Origin: Notospermus geniculatus
Lineage: Eukaryota > Nemertea > Pilidiophora > Heteronemertea > Lineidae
Assembly: GCA_002633025.1 (NCBI GenBank)
Contig: NMRB01000015.1
Span: forward strand, 415,150 to 479,149
Direction of reading: 5' to 3'
DNA: 64,000 nucleotides
Shown here: piece after piece, positions 13,195 to 24,250 of the stretch
Position numbering within the stretch: the stretch's first letter is position 1
Layout: the number at the start of each line of letters is the position of its first letter
Position numbers and translations under genes: made by a program
The notes under the pieces: generated by a model
Told to the model about the DNA's origin: nothing
The model's input: the letters and a program-made list of their open reading frames with translations, nothing else
Database searches by the model: none

Positions 13195-14720
13195 GGCAAG
13201 GATAAAAAATGTTGCATTGATATTACAGGGTTGGCAAAATCACCTGGGACAAAAGCTGTATTCTCCTCTGCCCGTGTCACACTGTGGCGACTTAGGCGGG
13301 CGAATCCCCGCGAACTGGAATGAAATGGTCCATGGACCATGTACATACCTCTCTCTGTCATTACACTATTATGTCCAAAGGGGTGAGCACATGGTCCATG
13401 GACCATTCATTCTAGTTCGCGGGGATTCGCCCGCCTAAGTCGCCACAGTGTGACCTGGGCTTTACATGCGGTTTTACTGGAGGCGACAGCACAAGCCTAT
13501 TTAAGGACACAAGGGTAAAGTCGTACGAGGAAGCACTTGCTGCGCTGGAAGGGGGGGGGATCCTGGGATGTTGATGATTCCATATTTGGTGTGGTGGAAA
13601 AAATCATATGTGCCCTCTATAGCAATCCAAGGCAATATCCTGAACTTGGACCCTTTTTTTCGGACCAACATGATCAAGAAAACTGTTACCCAAAGGGTGT
13701 CATGATGGGTATCATTTCGGGGCTCTGTGAGAGCAATGTTGAAATAAGTTACTTTCATCCACCTGCAGCAACGTCGAACCTGTGGGAAGGGGTCAAATGG
13801 CAGGTTTGCGGCCCTTTTTGACCCCCTTAAGGGTTGCAGTGTACATTGTGGGGAATGAAACCCATGCCATGTTGTTGTACTCACTGAGACCTTTAATTTG
13901 ACACCCATGTAACTTGTTGATATGATTTGAAGACATCAGAATCCCCCCCCCCCCCNCAGAATCCCCCCCCCCCCACTGCGAATCCCTAAGGCCCCTTAAG
14001 GGTGGCCGTCTTGGAAATGTGTTCAGCATGTCCATCTTCATATAAAACAAGAGGAAATGTTTAGTTATCAGCACTACGCTGAAAAAAATTAAGAAATAGC
14101 CATCTTTCACAGTCATGTCTCATGGTCCACTAACTACATTATTTTTATATTTCATCAATTTTGACCCCTTACAAGGTCAGAAACCAAGAAAAAATGGATT
14201 TAACATTCCTAAATGAAAGAGTAAATGAAAACCTGTCTGTTGATACCAAATTTATTGAATTTGATTAAGTAATAGCAAAGTTGTGGGCTAATTTAGTTTT
14301 CCTATGGGTGTGGTCAAAAACCCGTTGCTATGGTAACATGAGACCCAAAATTTTTAATGTTAACATACTTTTTCACAAAGGGTACACCACAGGGAATAAG
14401 AAAATACCAAAAAGGTTTGGTCATGGGGGGTGCATGTGGACCCCTCCTAGCCCGCGGACCATGAGAATTATTGAGGATTGCATTAACTGGCTATTGGGTC
14501 TAATTAGTAATTAGCACGGTAATTTACCATGCTAATTAATACAAATTATGCAACCAAATACCATACTTCTGTCCCTCACATTTAAAACAATGATTAGAAA
14601 ACAGAGAATTCATCTCAATGATGCATTCAATTGTGAAAAATAATGTGCATACCAAAATAGAAAAAGTCGAAAGAATGATAACACTGGTACACAAAAAATT
14701 CCTCTGAATGGTACACACCA
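13195..14720 (-). repeat. Right arm of fold-back element, with nested insert
   Basis: Reverse-complement copy of 11350-12715, diverged by roughly 10-20%. It is interrupted at 13270-13460 by a separate palindromic element absent from the left arm, so that insertion came after the inverted duplication. An N at 13956 falls in a poly-C tract, where the word 'cagaatccccc' is repeated on both sides. Confidence 0.85.
13270..13460. mobile_element. Nested MITE with ~41-bp terminal inverted repeats
   Basis: Near-perfect arms at 13276-13316 and 13414-13454 begin gtcacactgtggcgacttag and continue through a GC-rich 'gggcgaatccccgcgaac' block. The interior carries two copies of the self-complementary word ggtccatggacc. 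It has no coding capacity. The missing counterpart in the left fold-back arm gives an empty site. Confidence 0.9.
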
Positions 14721-17371
14721 CACTTTCAGCCCAAAACACACATTTCACAAGGGTGGAGCACAATAGCAGCATGGGCCATTCCTTCATATTAGAATTCACA
14801 AGTGCACCATACTTGCAGAATCTAACTTACACTAGATTCTCAATGCAAGTTGTGTTTCCTCATTTGCCAACCATGACAGAAGGAAATTGTGCATATTCAC
14901 AAAGTACCGTAGGCAAAATCATTTTTCACTTCCTCTGAATTCACAATGAATTCACCCACATGAGAGTGCATTTCCTGCAATTTGGTCATTTCAAAGTTTG
15001 TGGATGGAAATTTTTAGTTTTCACAATGTGGAACGAGAAAAATCAGTTTATATCACATATATCACCTTGGAAGTAAGGTGTAAGGGGCTGTTCAGTCTGT
15101 TCATAAATTCACAAAATTCCAGCCACAAATTCACCAAGAGGACTGTCTGAGACATATCCAATCAAGGCCAAAGGACCAAATAGTGGTGCAAGTGTTCATC
15201 GATTTTTGCACTCTCCACCACAACAACCACTGAGGTTCAAATGGAAAGACATTTTCTCCAAGAAAATCACAGGCCAAGGAAACAGGGAGATCCATGAGAC
15301 ACAACAATTGGACGGAGCACCGTCTCCAAGACCTTCCAGTCATCTCCTCAACATCTTGTCTATGTCACATCATCCATGTCCTCTGTTTTGTTGAAAAATC
15401 ACTGAGATGGTTTACATTTTTCATGCTACACAAAGCTTTAATGTTAGGTCACCAGACACAATAAAAGCAAATGGTACATTTTAGTCAGGACAGTATTATA
15501 CCACCATTAAGTAGGGTACTCGCAGCGAATGAACATACTGTTGCGTTATCCATTGACATCCATGATTTATGCCGCACATGCACGAAGACAGGTCGCCGAA
15601 TCAAGAATACAGCATAGAACGTACCCAGTACACAAGATATTAGATTACACAATTTGACACCGTGAAGATATGTTAAACGTACACAAAATAGAATAAAACT
15701 TTCCTCCGTAATATCACTGTACACTCCTTCTCTCAACGACGATTTGACCGTAAGATTCGATTAGCAATGATGTTGCTTTAACGTACAACACGTATTTTAT
15801 ACTCTTGATACATGTATATCATTCACAAATATAGAATTCAGTGCGACACATTCCTCTATAGGATAGTAAGGCAGGTTATATCGTACATTATTCCGCTACC
15901 TAGAATTGGCGCTTTTCTCACCATATATCACCTAAAACTACGTCGAATATACACGGATAATATATCAATACACAAACGATCCTAAATATGCAGATCCAAC
16001 AGGGAAAGCTGATGCCTAGAACTTCCACAATCTCCGAATCAATAATTCCAAAATGGGGACAAACATGATCACTGGCATCCAAGCCACAAGACAGGCAATG
16101 TATGCCATGAGGCAGTGCACTGTCTTTTGTGGTTCACAATGAACCGTGTACGGGTAGGTAAGTTACCCTTCATGATGTGACTGCCATGGTCGTGCAGTAT
16201 CCTCAAAAGATAAGCACAGGGATTTAACTCATTGATGAAGCTCCCCCGATGATATGCACAGCACAAAAGAATCAGGTTTATCCACATGGGATGGGTAAGC
16301 ACAGCACATCCATTTCGAATAATTCATTTTAGGAAAAATCCAGGTATCACTGACCTGGTTAATCCACACTCACAGGAATAGGACACCACCACCCACTTAT
16401 CATTTCCCCTTACGAATCATTGTTAACTGCCAAATGAAATATTATAAAACAGATCCAGGAATTCACCAACACAGCCACGTGTAGCTGATCTAACCAGCTA
16501 TTTGCATACTTGATTTCCCCACAAAGTATTCCCGCACATCACCAGAAAATAAATTGATCAGCCTGGCTAGATCCATAAGAATCGGTGAGGTCGAATATGC
16601 AGTTGATTCAAGGTTACCACCTCCAATAATAAAACCACACACAGGATATCACTTGCATCCCCAACATTTGAAACACTTCCACAAAAAAATGCAGCATTTT
16701 CCAACGTATTGAAATGCACAAAAAATGCACCATTTCCCCACGCAATTTGAAATGACTTCACATAAATGCACCTTTTTCGCACAGTATAGGAAATATGCAT
16801 GCAAGGGGGCACAAAGGAAGCATCATCCATTATGAATTCCGATACAGAACATATTCAATTTCAACACTGTCCTTCTCTCCCACCATTTCAAATGTCACTT
16901 TTACACAAGAACACGACGAAGAGAATACACAGTTCATGAAGAATCCACACATTTCGCGACAGTTTATAGCTTCTCCAGAATGTCATAATCCGCAGCAAGA
17001 CTACATGTGACCAGAAGGAAGATATCTAGGAATCAGCCATTCATTCCAAACCTGCAACTTTAAGCCACTCAAAAGACTGCAGCGATCTGCAGCCAGTATA
17101 GCAGGATGTCCATGACTTCCAAGTTCTGCTCCAGTCAGCAGAAATCGAACATTGAAATATGCAACAAGGACTGAGACATTCAGCATATTTGACGAAGGTT
17201 TTGTGTCAGTTTGTTTTCGGTTTGATATCGGCACACGGTTTTAGTTTATGATGATCGTTTGTACCATTTGACACTTCAAGTATTTGTCGAACGAAGACTT
17301 CACTTCGGAAAATGCAGTCCGTGAGGAGGTGAAGTCAAACTCGTATCTGCACCAGTTAATATAGTTTTATT
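14721..17371. other. Intergenic DNA, no gene seen
   Basis: ORFs are all under 90 codons and none resembles a domain or has convincing splice sites. The stretch is AT-rich with no strong internal repeats. Confidence 0.45.
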
Positions 17372-18069
17372 GTGAAGCAATAAGTCCGAGACGAGAGGAG
17401 TGCCAGTGAAATGTATGGTACCGGTAAGCTGACAGTATGACTCTGAGAAGAACGGAACTGTCATTTTCCTTCTATTTCACTGACACCGCAGCAAAGAACA
17501 GAATACTGTAGACATTCACAGTGCACTTTACGTTTTCCACCAACGCATGAAAGTCTCTCCATAATGAAATTGCTGCCGATGAAACACAGAATTATGTTCC
17601 TCACTAACAACACTGCAGTTCGTCAACACTGAACTTTGCAGTTTCCACTTGCACTGAATGTCGAAGACTGATCTTTCATTACCGGTAACTGCACACTGAA
17701 CACCAACGTAGCCGTATGGCAGTCTCTCCATGAACTGCATGTTCAACACCAACACAGCAGCATCTCCTTATGATGTGAACTTAACACTCGTGCCATGAAA
17801 AAGTCTCTCCTCGAATTCCAACCGAATGGGAAACAGGACTCTCCGGACTGAATAAAGTCTCTCCTCGAATTTAAACTGAACTTCAAATTCACTTGGTAAT
17901 AAACGTCTCTCCACAACATGAATGGCAATGCACAATGTCTCTCCTTGAAAGTGAATAACCATAACACTGAAAGCACTGCAGTCACTTTCCAACACGTGAA
18001 TAGGAGAGGCCGACACAACGCCCTAGCTTCCGTAAGATATTACTCCCTAGATATCTGGGTTAAAGAACT
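17372..18069. repeat. ~0.7-kb direct duplication, copy 1
   Basis: Near-identical to 18071-18790, from 'gtgaagcaata' to 'gggttaaagaact', and separated from it by a single N at 18070. Differences are a few substitutions and short indels (copy 2 has an extra ~20 bp near 18185). The unit contains an irregular array of 'gtctctcc' words. On the minus strand they give peptide words such as HYGETF, MERLPYG and FEERLFHG. Confidence 0.95.
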
Positions 18070-18070
18070 N

Positions 18071-18790
18071 GTGAAGCAATACGTCCAAACGAGAGGAGTG
18101 CCAGTGAAATGTATGGTACCGGTAAGCTGACAGTATGACTCTGAGAAGAACGGAACTGTCATTTTCCTTCTATTTCACTGACACCGTTCATTTTCCTCAC
18201 ACTCGCAGCAAAGAACAGAAATACTGTAGACATTCACAGTGCACTTTACGTTTTCCACCAACGCATGGAAGTCTCTCCATAATGAAATTGCTGGCAACGA
18301 AACACAGAACTATGTTCCTCACTATTAACAACACTGCAGTTCGTCAACACTGAACTTTGCAGTTTCCACTTGCACTGAATGTCGAAGACTGATCTTTCAT
18401 TACCGGTAACTGCACACTGAACACCAACGTAGCCGTATGGCAGTCTCTCCATGAACTGCATGTTCAACACCAACACAGCAGTATCTCCTTATGATGTGAA
18501 CTTAACACTCGTGCCATGAAAAAGTCTCTCCTCGAATTCCAACCGAATGGGAAACAGGACTCTCCGGACTGAATAAAGTCTCTCCTCGAATTTAAACTGA
18601 ACTTCAAATTCACTTGGTAATAAACGTCTCTCCACAACATGAATGGCAATGCACAATGTCTCTCCTTGAAAGTGAATAACCATAACACTGAAAGCACTGC
18701 AGTCACTTTCCAACACGTGAATAGGAGAGGCCGACACAACGCCCTAGCTTCCGTAAGATATTACTCCCTAGATATCTGGGTTAAAGAACT
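18071..18790. repeat. ~0.7-kb direct duplication, copy 2
   Basis: See 17372-18069. It continues on the right into unique sequence ('gacagccacatg'). Confidence 0.95.
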
Positions 18791-19708
18791 GACAGCCACA
18801 TGTAGACAAGGCCACGATAATTAGATAGTCCCAAGTATCAGCCGAGCTCCACACTCCTCGATGATCCGCCAACTTGTATCCTCCACTTTTCGTATTACAA
18901 TATTAGGTGTAGACATACAAACTGAGGTGACAGGCTTCCCCTTTCTTTCAAATAAGACTTAAAGACAGGGAATATGATGTACCAGTACCCTATCATGTCT
19001 CAAGTTTGCAATTGAGGTCATACAACCAAGGGCAGACATCAATGGTAAAGAATCTGATGTTCACAGTCCACTTTGACTATGAGACTTCCATGCAGAATAT
19101 GGTCCTAGAAGATAGTTCCATCAGGACTGCAGAACTATACATGTAGTAGTAGGTATGTCTTATTTCTTCAAGAGAAAGCCTGCTTACAAAACACTAGAAA
19201 TAACAGTTGTTAGCACTCTGACTTGAATGTTCAATAGTACATGTGTCATCTGCTGCCAGAGACAGGATAAAAAAGTTTCAAACATGAGACTCTAATGTCA
19301 GCCATACACGTTTTTTTTTAAAATTCAGGTTCAGGGCAGTAGGGGCTGCAATGTATAGACCCACATGTTAGACTTTGCTGAGAAGGTTCAGAAAATTTAC
19401 CGTGTATGGCGGGCATACATGTAAGTAACTACATTGACATGACTTATGCAAGTTAAAGCACTGCAGGTGCAGTGAGTTTCACAATTGGTAAAAGAAGAAG
19501 TCAATGGTCAAGTTGGTTTTGAAGATTATGGTTCAATGGATATTATCAACCAGGTTTTGTGATGTATACTATGTGGGAACCTCTATGCTCAGGGAGGCCA
19601 CCACTTGCATCATTGCACGCACTGCCACATAGTTACTGTCATTTTTTGCCAGCAATGGAACATAATCAACAAACAGATACAGGACAATAAATAAAGCTTG
19701 GAATCCAC

Positions 19709-19901
19709 TGATTTTCTGCGTTGCGACTTGCTTTGCATCCTGCTACCTGGGATTGAATACAGTCACAAGGAACTGATACCGGTCGCTGACCGATTGCCGA
19801 CTGAAATTGACCACATCTTCGCCATTGGTGGAAATCACGTCCAGCGAGTCCACTACGGCGATCGAGTGCCCAGTTGCAAAGCAAGTCGCAACACAAAATC
19901 A
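19709..19901. mobile_element. MITE-like palindrome, ~27-bp inverted repeats
   Basis: The ends are tgattttctgcgttgcgac and its reverse complement, extending to cttgctttgca on each side. The interior of about 140 bp is non-coding. Flanks gcttggaa and gcttgaaa may be a diverged 8-bp target duplication. Confidence 0.85.
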
Positions 19902-20000
19902 GCTTGAAAACCAATGGTGGATTCCTAGCTTTAATGATTGCCAACTTGGTTTGAGTGGAAACGGGCCCTTTGGTGGCAGGTAATATTTTGGGAGAAACCT

Positions 20001-20140
20001 GGGACCTTATTCACAAAGCTCCCGTAACTTACAGGAGTGCGCAAACTATTGTCCTTTTGCGGACAACCTATTGTTCAGTATCAGCCTGACAAAGGATTTG
20101 CGTACCCTTAAAGTTACAGGAGCTTTGTGAATAAGGTCCC
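20001..20140. mobile_element. MITE-like palindrome, ~30-bp inverted repeats
   Basis: Starts gggaccttattcacaaagct and ends with its reverse complement agctttgtgaataaggtccc. The arms continue through the 'cctgtaactt' region with one mismatch. The interior is non-coding. Confidence 0.9.
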
Positions 20141-20606
20141 TGACAATTTGAGTGGCGTAAACTTCTCCAGGACTGAAATACTAACATTTATGAAGACTGA
20201 AATGAAATGTTTGCTATTAATTAATGACTGGAAGAAAAGTTTCATTATTACATTCATAAATAACAAGATCAAGGTAAAAATTATTTCATACCCCTCCCCA
20301 CCACCTCCCACTTTTATGCACATTTGTGATTTGAGGAACCAATGGCCAGAGACTTGCAAACTATAACTTAAGTTTGCTTCAGGTACTTATCCCCCCAGTA
20401 GATGATATATCATATGATATTTTACTAAGATATGCTTTCTGGAGGATTTCTCAACAAAATTCAAACACATTTTTACACTGACTATGCCACCCAACTTGTG
20501 CTGGAAGTTATGTTTCGAGTTCAAGTTATGTTGCCTCTGGTTCATTTGATCTTAACGGCTCAATTTGGGAAAACTGAATAAGAGGGAGAACTACCCTGTA
20601 AGGTAT

Positions 20607-23060
20607 TTACGGGGGGCCCTTCACAACCATGACAACCAGATGGTCGTCCTTGGTCGGCTCGCGTCCTAGATTCGGGGCACATTCATAGAGGAAGTCATGC
20701 CCGAACTGACATGGTGGAAAAGCGTGGAGGACTCCGACATTATCCTTGTCTTTGGAAGGTGTTGGTGGTAACGAAATCACACCGGCAGAATCTTTTTGCT
20801 TCAGATATGAGACGAGGTTCCTCAGTGGACGCTGCTGGATTGAGTTCGTTGGATCATCAAGTGGTTGATTAGTACCAGGCATCGCCAAAAACACACAAGA
20901 GTTGCTCAAGCCAGCGGCTGTCACTTTCTGATTCAAGTCATCCAATTTTGGTTGCAGCAAACGTAAGCGCTGTGTAATCCTTAAAGCAGTCGTATCTGTG
21001 GTTGGATCCTTCATTAGAGAATCGACTAGGTTCACGTCACCCTTCACCAAATGCAAGCGTGTTGGGAACGCACTGCTTTTCAGTATCAGAACGCCATTCC
21101 ACACAACTGGAAGACACTTCGCGAGATCAACCAGATTAGAACAAGATGAACGTTTCGAACTACTAATGCCACCATTCTTTTCTCCCATCTTTGTCCTTCG
21201 CACATCACTCTCAACCGAACGTCTCCCAGGTTCACCAGAAAAGCTCCTACGTCTTCGCGGAGAGGGAAAACGATGTTCATGCTCTCTGAAACCTCGGTCC
21301 ATATCTGGCGACATACGACGGAAGCGTGGCTCATCAGCCGGGGATCTTCTGCCACGATGAAAGTCTCTGTCCAGGTCATCGATTGGAGGGCGGCCATAGT
21401 TGTCAAAGTCTCGAGGGTTATCAGGGTAAGGATCACCATCACCACGAGGATCACGGTGGTCTCTTTTCGATGGACGGTCCCGATATTCTTGATTGTAATT
21501 TGGACCACTGGGAGCAGGCCATGAAGGTTCAAAGCCAGGAGGAGGGGGCTGTTCACGCATAATTGGAGGCGGTAAACCCTCAGGTTCAAAGTGGCGAGGT
21601 GGAGGACCGCCACTACGACTGCCACCACCACTACCACCGCCACCACCACCACCAAACTCCCGCTCATCACCATTGCCTCCTTCCCTCCCTCTGGCTCCAG
21701 GGATCATATCTGGGTCTGCAAAGTCTAAACGCAGCCTTCTGTCAGAACCCCCAAGAGGAAATCCACGCATTTCCTTACAGGCAGCTGCAGCTGCATCGAT
21801 ACTGTCGTACAATACATACGCATAGCTCTTCCCATGAGGCCACTCAATGCGATTGATAACACCGAAACGATCGAACTCGCGCTCAAGATTATCCTGTCTT
21901 ATCCATGGCCCTAAACCACCAACCCACAAAGCAGTCGTTGGTGTCACTTTACCATAACCTATTTTACACTGAAACTTCCCAATATATTCCCCAGACATGG
22001 CCACCTTGGCCCGATGTGCCATATCTAAATTCAAGAATTTGATGAAAGCATAAGCATTTCCCTGTCCACGTGCTGGACGCTTGATATCGATGTCTTCAAT
22101 GATACCAAATTTATCAAACACTTGTCTCAGATCAGGTGGTTCAATAGCAACATCCAGATTCCCAACGAACAGCGTCCTGGTTGCTTTGTCATCATCCTCT
22201 GGCATAATGTGATCCAAGTGGTGTGGAAACTTTGGTGGGTTAGGTGCCGACTGCATATCTTGGTCAGGTCCCATAGGCCTTCCTGGGGGTCCTTCATCCT
22301 CAAAATCTGGTGGGAAATCATGTGGATCCCTGCGAGGAATTGGTGGCAAATCATGTCGCGGAATGCGGCGAATAGGAGGTGGTGGAGAATTGCTCCGCGA
22401 TGAATAATTATCCCCAGCAAAATGAATGGGAGGCATTCCCGATCCCCGCATTGGTGGTGGACTACTACTACGATTACGACTCTTATTCAGAACAGGTTCA
22501 ACGCGCACTGGTTTATCAAACAATATCAATTTTGCTCGTGAAAATCTTGCTTCCTTTGCATCTTCTGGGTACCGAAAATTCACATAGGCCAAGCGATTTT
22601 GACCATTGTGTACAACCTTCACATTAAATTCTCCAAACTTTCTGAACTCACGACACACCGCTTCTCGCACTGCAGCATCCGTTGTTTGATGACCCAAACC
22701 ACTGATACACAATGACCTATAATCAAGATTCGACTCGCGTTCGCCTAATTCGCGGGCGAGGTCTGGCCTATCCAACCCCCTATCTGGCATTCTTGGTGGA
22801 GGACCAAAATCATCCATTATTCTAGGGTCTTCTCGGTGGCGTTTAGGAGGGAGACGATCGGGCTCATAATCGTAATCACGATCCCGGCTATCTCGCATTC
22901 TCATTTTTTCACGACCAGGCCCCAGCATCCTCGGACCACCATCCCTTCGATCACCCATATCGGGGCTTAAACGGTCACGAAGGGGGTCATCACGTCCGCC
23001 ATAGCCGGGTCTAGTTCTTTTACTTCTCGGAGATAAATCATTATCGGGATTTCGCTTCAT
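20607..23060 (-). CDS. RBM15: RBM15/Spenito-type RNA-binding protein (SPEN family)
   Basis: An 817-residue protein in a single exon. It has a basic/RD-rich N-terminus (1-113); RRM1 about 114-190; RRM2 about 295-372 (LFVGNLD as RNP2, NAYAFIKF as RNP1); RRM3 about 376-450 (LWVGGLG, SYAYVLY); a Gly/Pro/Arg-Ser-rich linker with a poly-Gly run (about 470-482); and a SPOC domain about 640-817 ending LVVMVVKGPP. This order is diagnostic of the RBM15/RBM15B/Spenito group. In flies and mammals these proteins recruit the m6A methyltransferase complex to RNA and act in splicing and export in the nucleus. I start at MKRNPDNDLSPRSKRTRPG (23058-23060). The frame is open 35 codons further up to 23165, but that part is low-quality sequence ending in a poly-Lys stretch. 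The length is close to vertebrate RBM15B. Whether it is RBM15 or RBM15B cannot be told, since invertebrates usually have one gene. It is divergent from the NET1-type gene. Confidence 0.93.
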   Translation of the reverse strand: MKRNPDNDLSPRSKRTRPGYGGRDDPLRDRLSPDMGDRRDGGPRMLGPGREKMRMRDSRDRDYDYEPDRLPPKRHREDPRIMDDFGPPPRMPDRGLDRPDLARELGERESNLDYRSLCISGLGHQTTDAAVREAVCREFRKFGEFNVKVVHNGQNRLAYVNFRYPEDAKEARFSRAKLILFDKPVRVEPVLNKSRNRSSSPPPMRGSGMPPIHFAGDNYSSRSNSPPPPIRRIPRHDLPPIPRRDPHDFPPDFEDEGPPGRPMGPDQDMQSAPNPPKFPHHLDHIMPEDDDKATRTLFVGNLDVAIEPPDLRQVFDKFGIIEDIDIKRPARGQGNAYAFIKFLNLDMAHRAKVAMSGEYIGKFQCKIGYGKVTPTTALWVGGLGPWIRQDNLEREFDRFGVINRIEWPHGKSYAYVLYDSIDAAAAACKEMRGFPLGGSDRRLRLDFADPDMIPGARGREGGNGDEREFGGGGGGGSGGGSRSGGPPPRHFEPEGLPPPIMREQPPPPGFEPSWPAPSGPNYNQEYRDRPSKRDHRDPRGDGDPYPDNPRDFDNYGRPPIDDLDRDFHRGRRSPADEPRFRRMSPDMDRGFREHEHRFPSPRRRRSFSGEPGRRSVESDVRRTKMGEKNGGISSSKRSSCSNLVDLAKCLPVVWNGVLILKSSAFPTRLHLVKGDVNLVDSLMKDPTTDTTALRITQRLRLLQPKLDDLNQKVTAAGLSNSCVFLAMPGTNQPLDDPTNSIQQRPLRNLVSYLKQKDSAGVISLPPTPSKDKDNVGVLHAFPPCQFGHDFLYECAPNLGREPTKDDHLVVMVVKGPP

Positions 23061-24250
23061 TTTAATCGGCAAATTCGTTTTTTTTTTCGATGAAAAATAG
23101 ATTTTTAGAAGCTCGCCGCCATGATCATAGTGTAAATGTAAACCGATCCGAACGGGTCCTTCCAATCACGCTGATTCAAATGTCTTGCACAGATATATTG
23201 CTGCCACGTCAATAGTACTCTTTTCCAAAACAAAGTGATATGCGCGAGACTAAATTTAGGCGATTTCACAAGGATCCATATGGATGTTGTATTTATCCGC
23301 CGTCTGGAATTCAAAATGTTGATCACCTGTTAAAAGATATAACAAACTACTAATAAGATTTCAAGTAATTTATCTTATTTACTTGTGGTTGAACACCAGT
23401 TAAAGCTATACACCAGGCGAATAAGAATTCATCATACTATTAGGAGGAACTATTTTGATAGAGTACTTCGGTTATACAGAGCGCCATAGACAGAATAATT
23501 GCAGAATCACACTGGTGTAGAAGGTAAAGAAATCCCCAAAACTGCAACCGCGATACCCGTGTGAAAGGGACCATGGTTCGCCTGACAATCTAAGTCCACT
23601 TTTTTTGTTCACCAGAGGGATTAAGATCCGTGGCTATAGAGACCATGACGATTCGAACGTAGCCAGACAATGAGGAGGGAGATTTTTTATTTATCCTGAC
23701 AGGTCAGCGCTGCGGGCGACCTTAGCAACGTCATTGACTTCATTTTAGGTGTTGACATTGCATCATGAAAAAGTGACCTGTACATTTGTCTACAGGAATA
23801 ATGAGACAAAACGTATGCATTTATCGGTATCACATTTATGCAATGAAATAGAGAAATTTTCATCTAGGCTGCCACAAGATGATGTAAGTTTTACTCTCGG
23901 GTGACCAAAACATACGGGTTATTTTCGTGCCAGAAGTAAACTGAAATAACGTTAGAAAAAAGAAATTTCGGTCACAACGCTCGGAGCGACGCCGTGTGGT
24001 GCTAGTACGGCGCCCTCCTCAAGTCAAAGCAGATTGTCGTACTAACACTTATTTTTGGCTTGGCGCCCTATATATTTCTACCGGAAATCGCTCGTCCGAG
24101 ATCGCGATGCTGATTGGCTGAACGATCCCGGTGTAAAATTGCGGTGGTTTTAAACTCGATTTGTAACATTTTACCCTTACGTTTTGCGTAATTCTGCCCC
24201 ACATAATTACATAACACCAACGCCGGACAAACTTTTATTATAATGAAATA
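23061..24250. promoter_or_regulatory. Divergent intergenic/promoter region RBM15-NET1
   Basis: About 1.2 kb separates the two opposite start codons. It contains a CCAAT-type box (gctgattggct near 24110) and GC-richer sequence around 23980-24120, with no clear TATA. A diverged repeat (about 23560-23690) sits inside it. That repeat shares 'gagggattaaga...gtggctata...gacgattcgaa' words with the palindromic element at 45744-45904. Promoter function is inferred from the head-to-head arrangement. Confidence 0.5.

Noticed and set aside
21086-21673. 195-codon ORF in another minus-strand frame within RBM15
   Set aside because: Shadow of the Gly/Pro-rich linker of RBM15, with valine runs caused by the repeat.
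23061-23165. 35-residue N-terminal extension of RBM15
   Set aside because: Open but unlike the family N-terminus; the Met at 23058-23060 leads directly into the conserved basic start.
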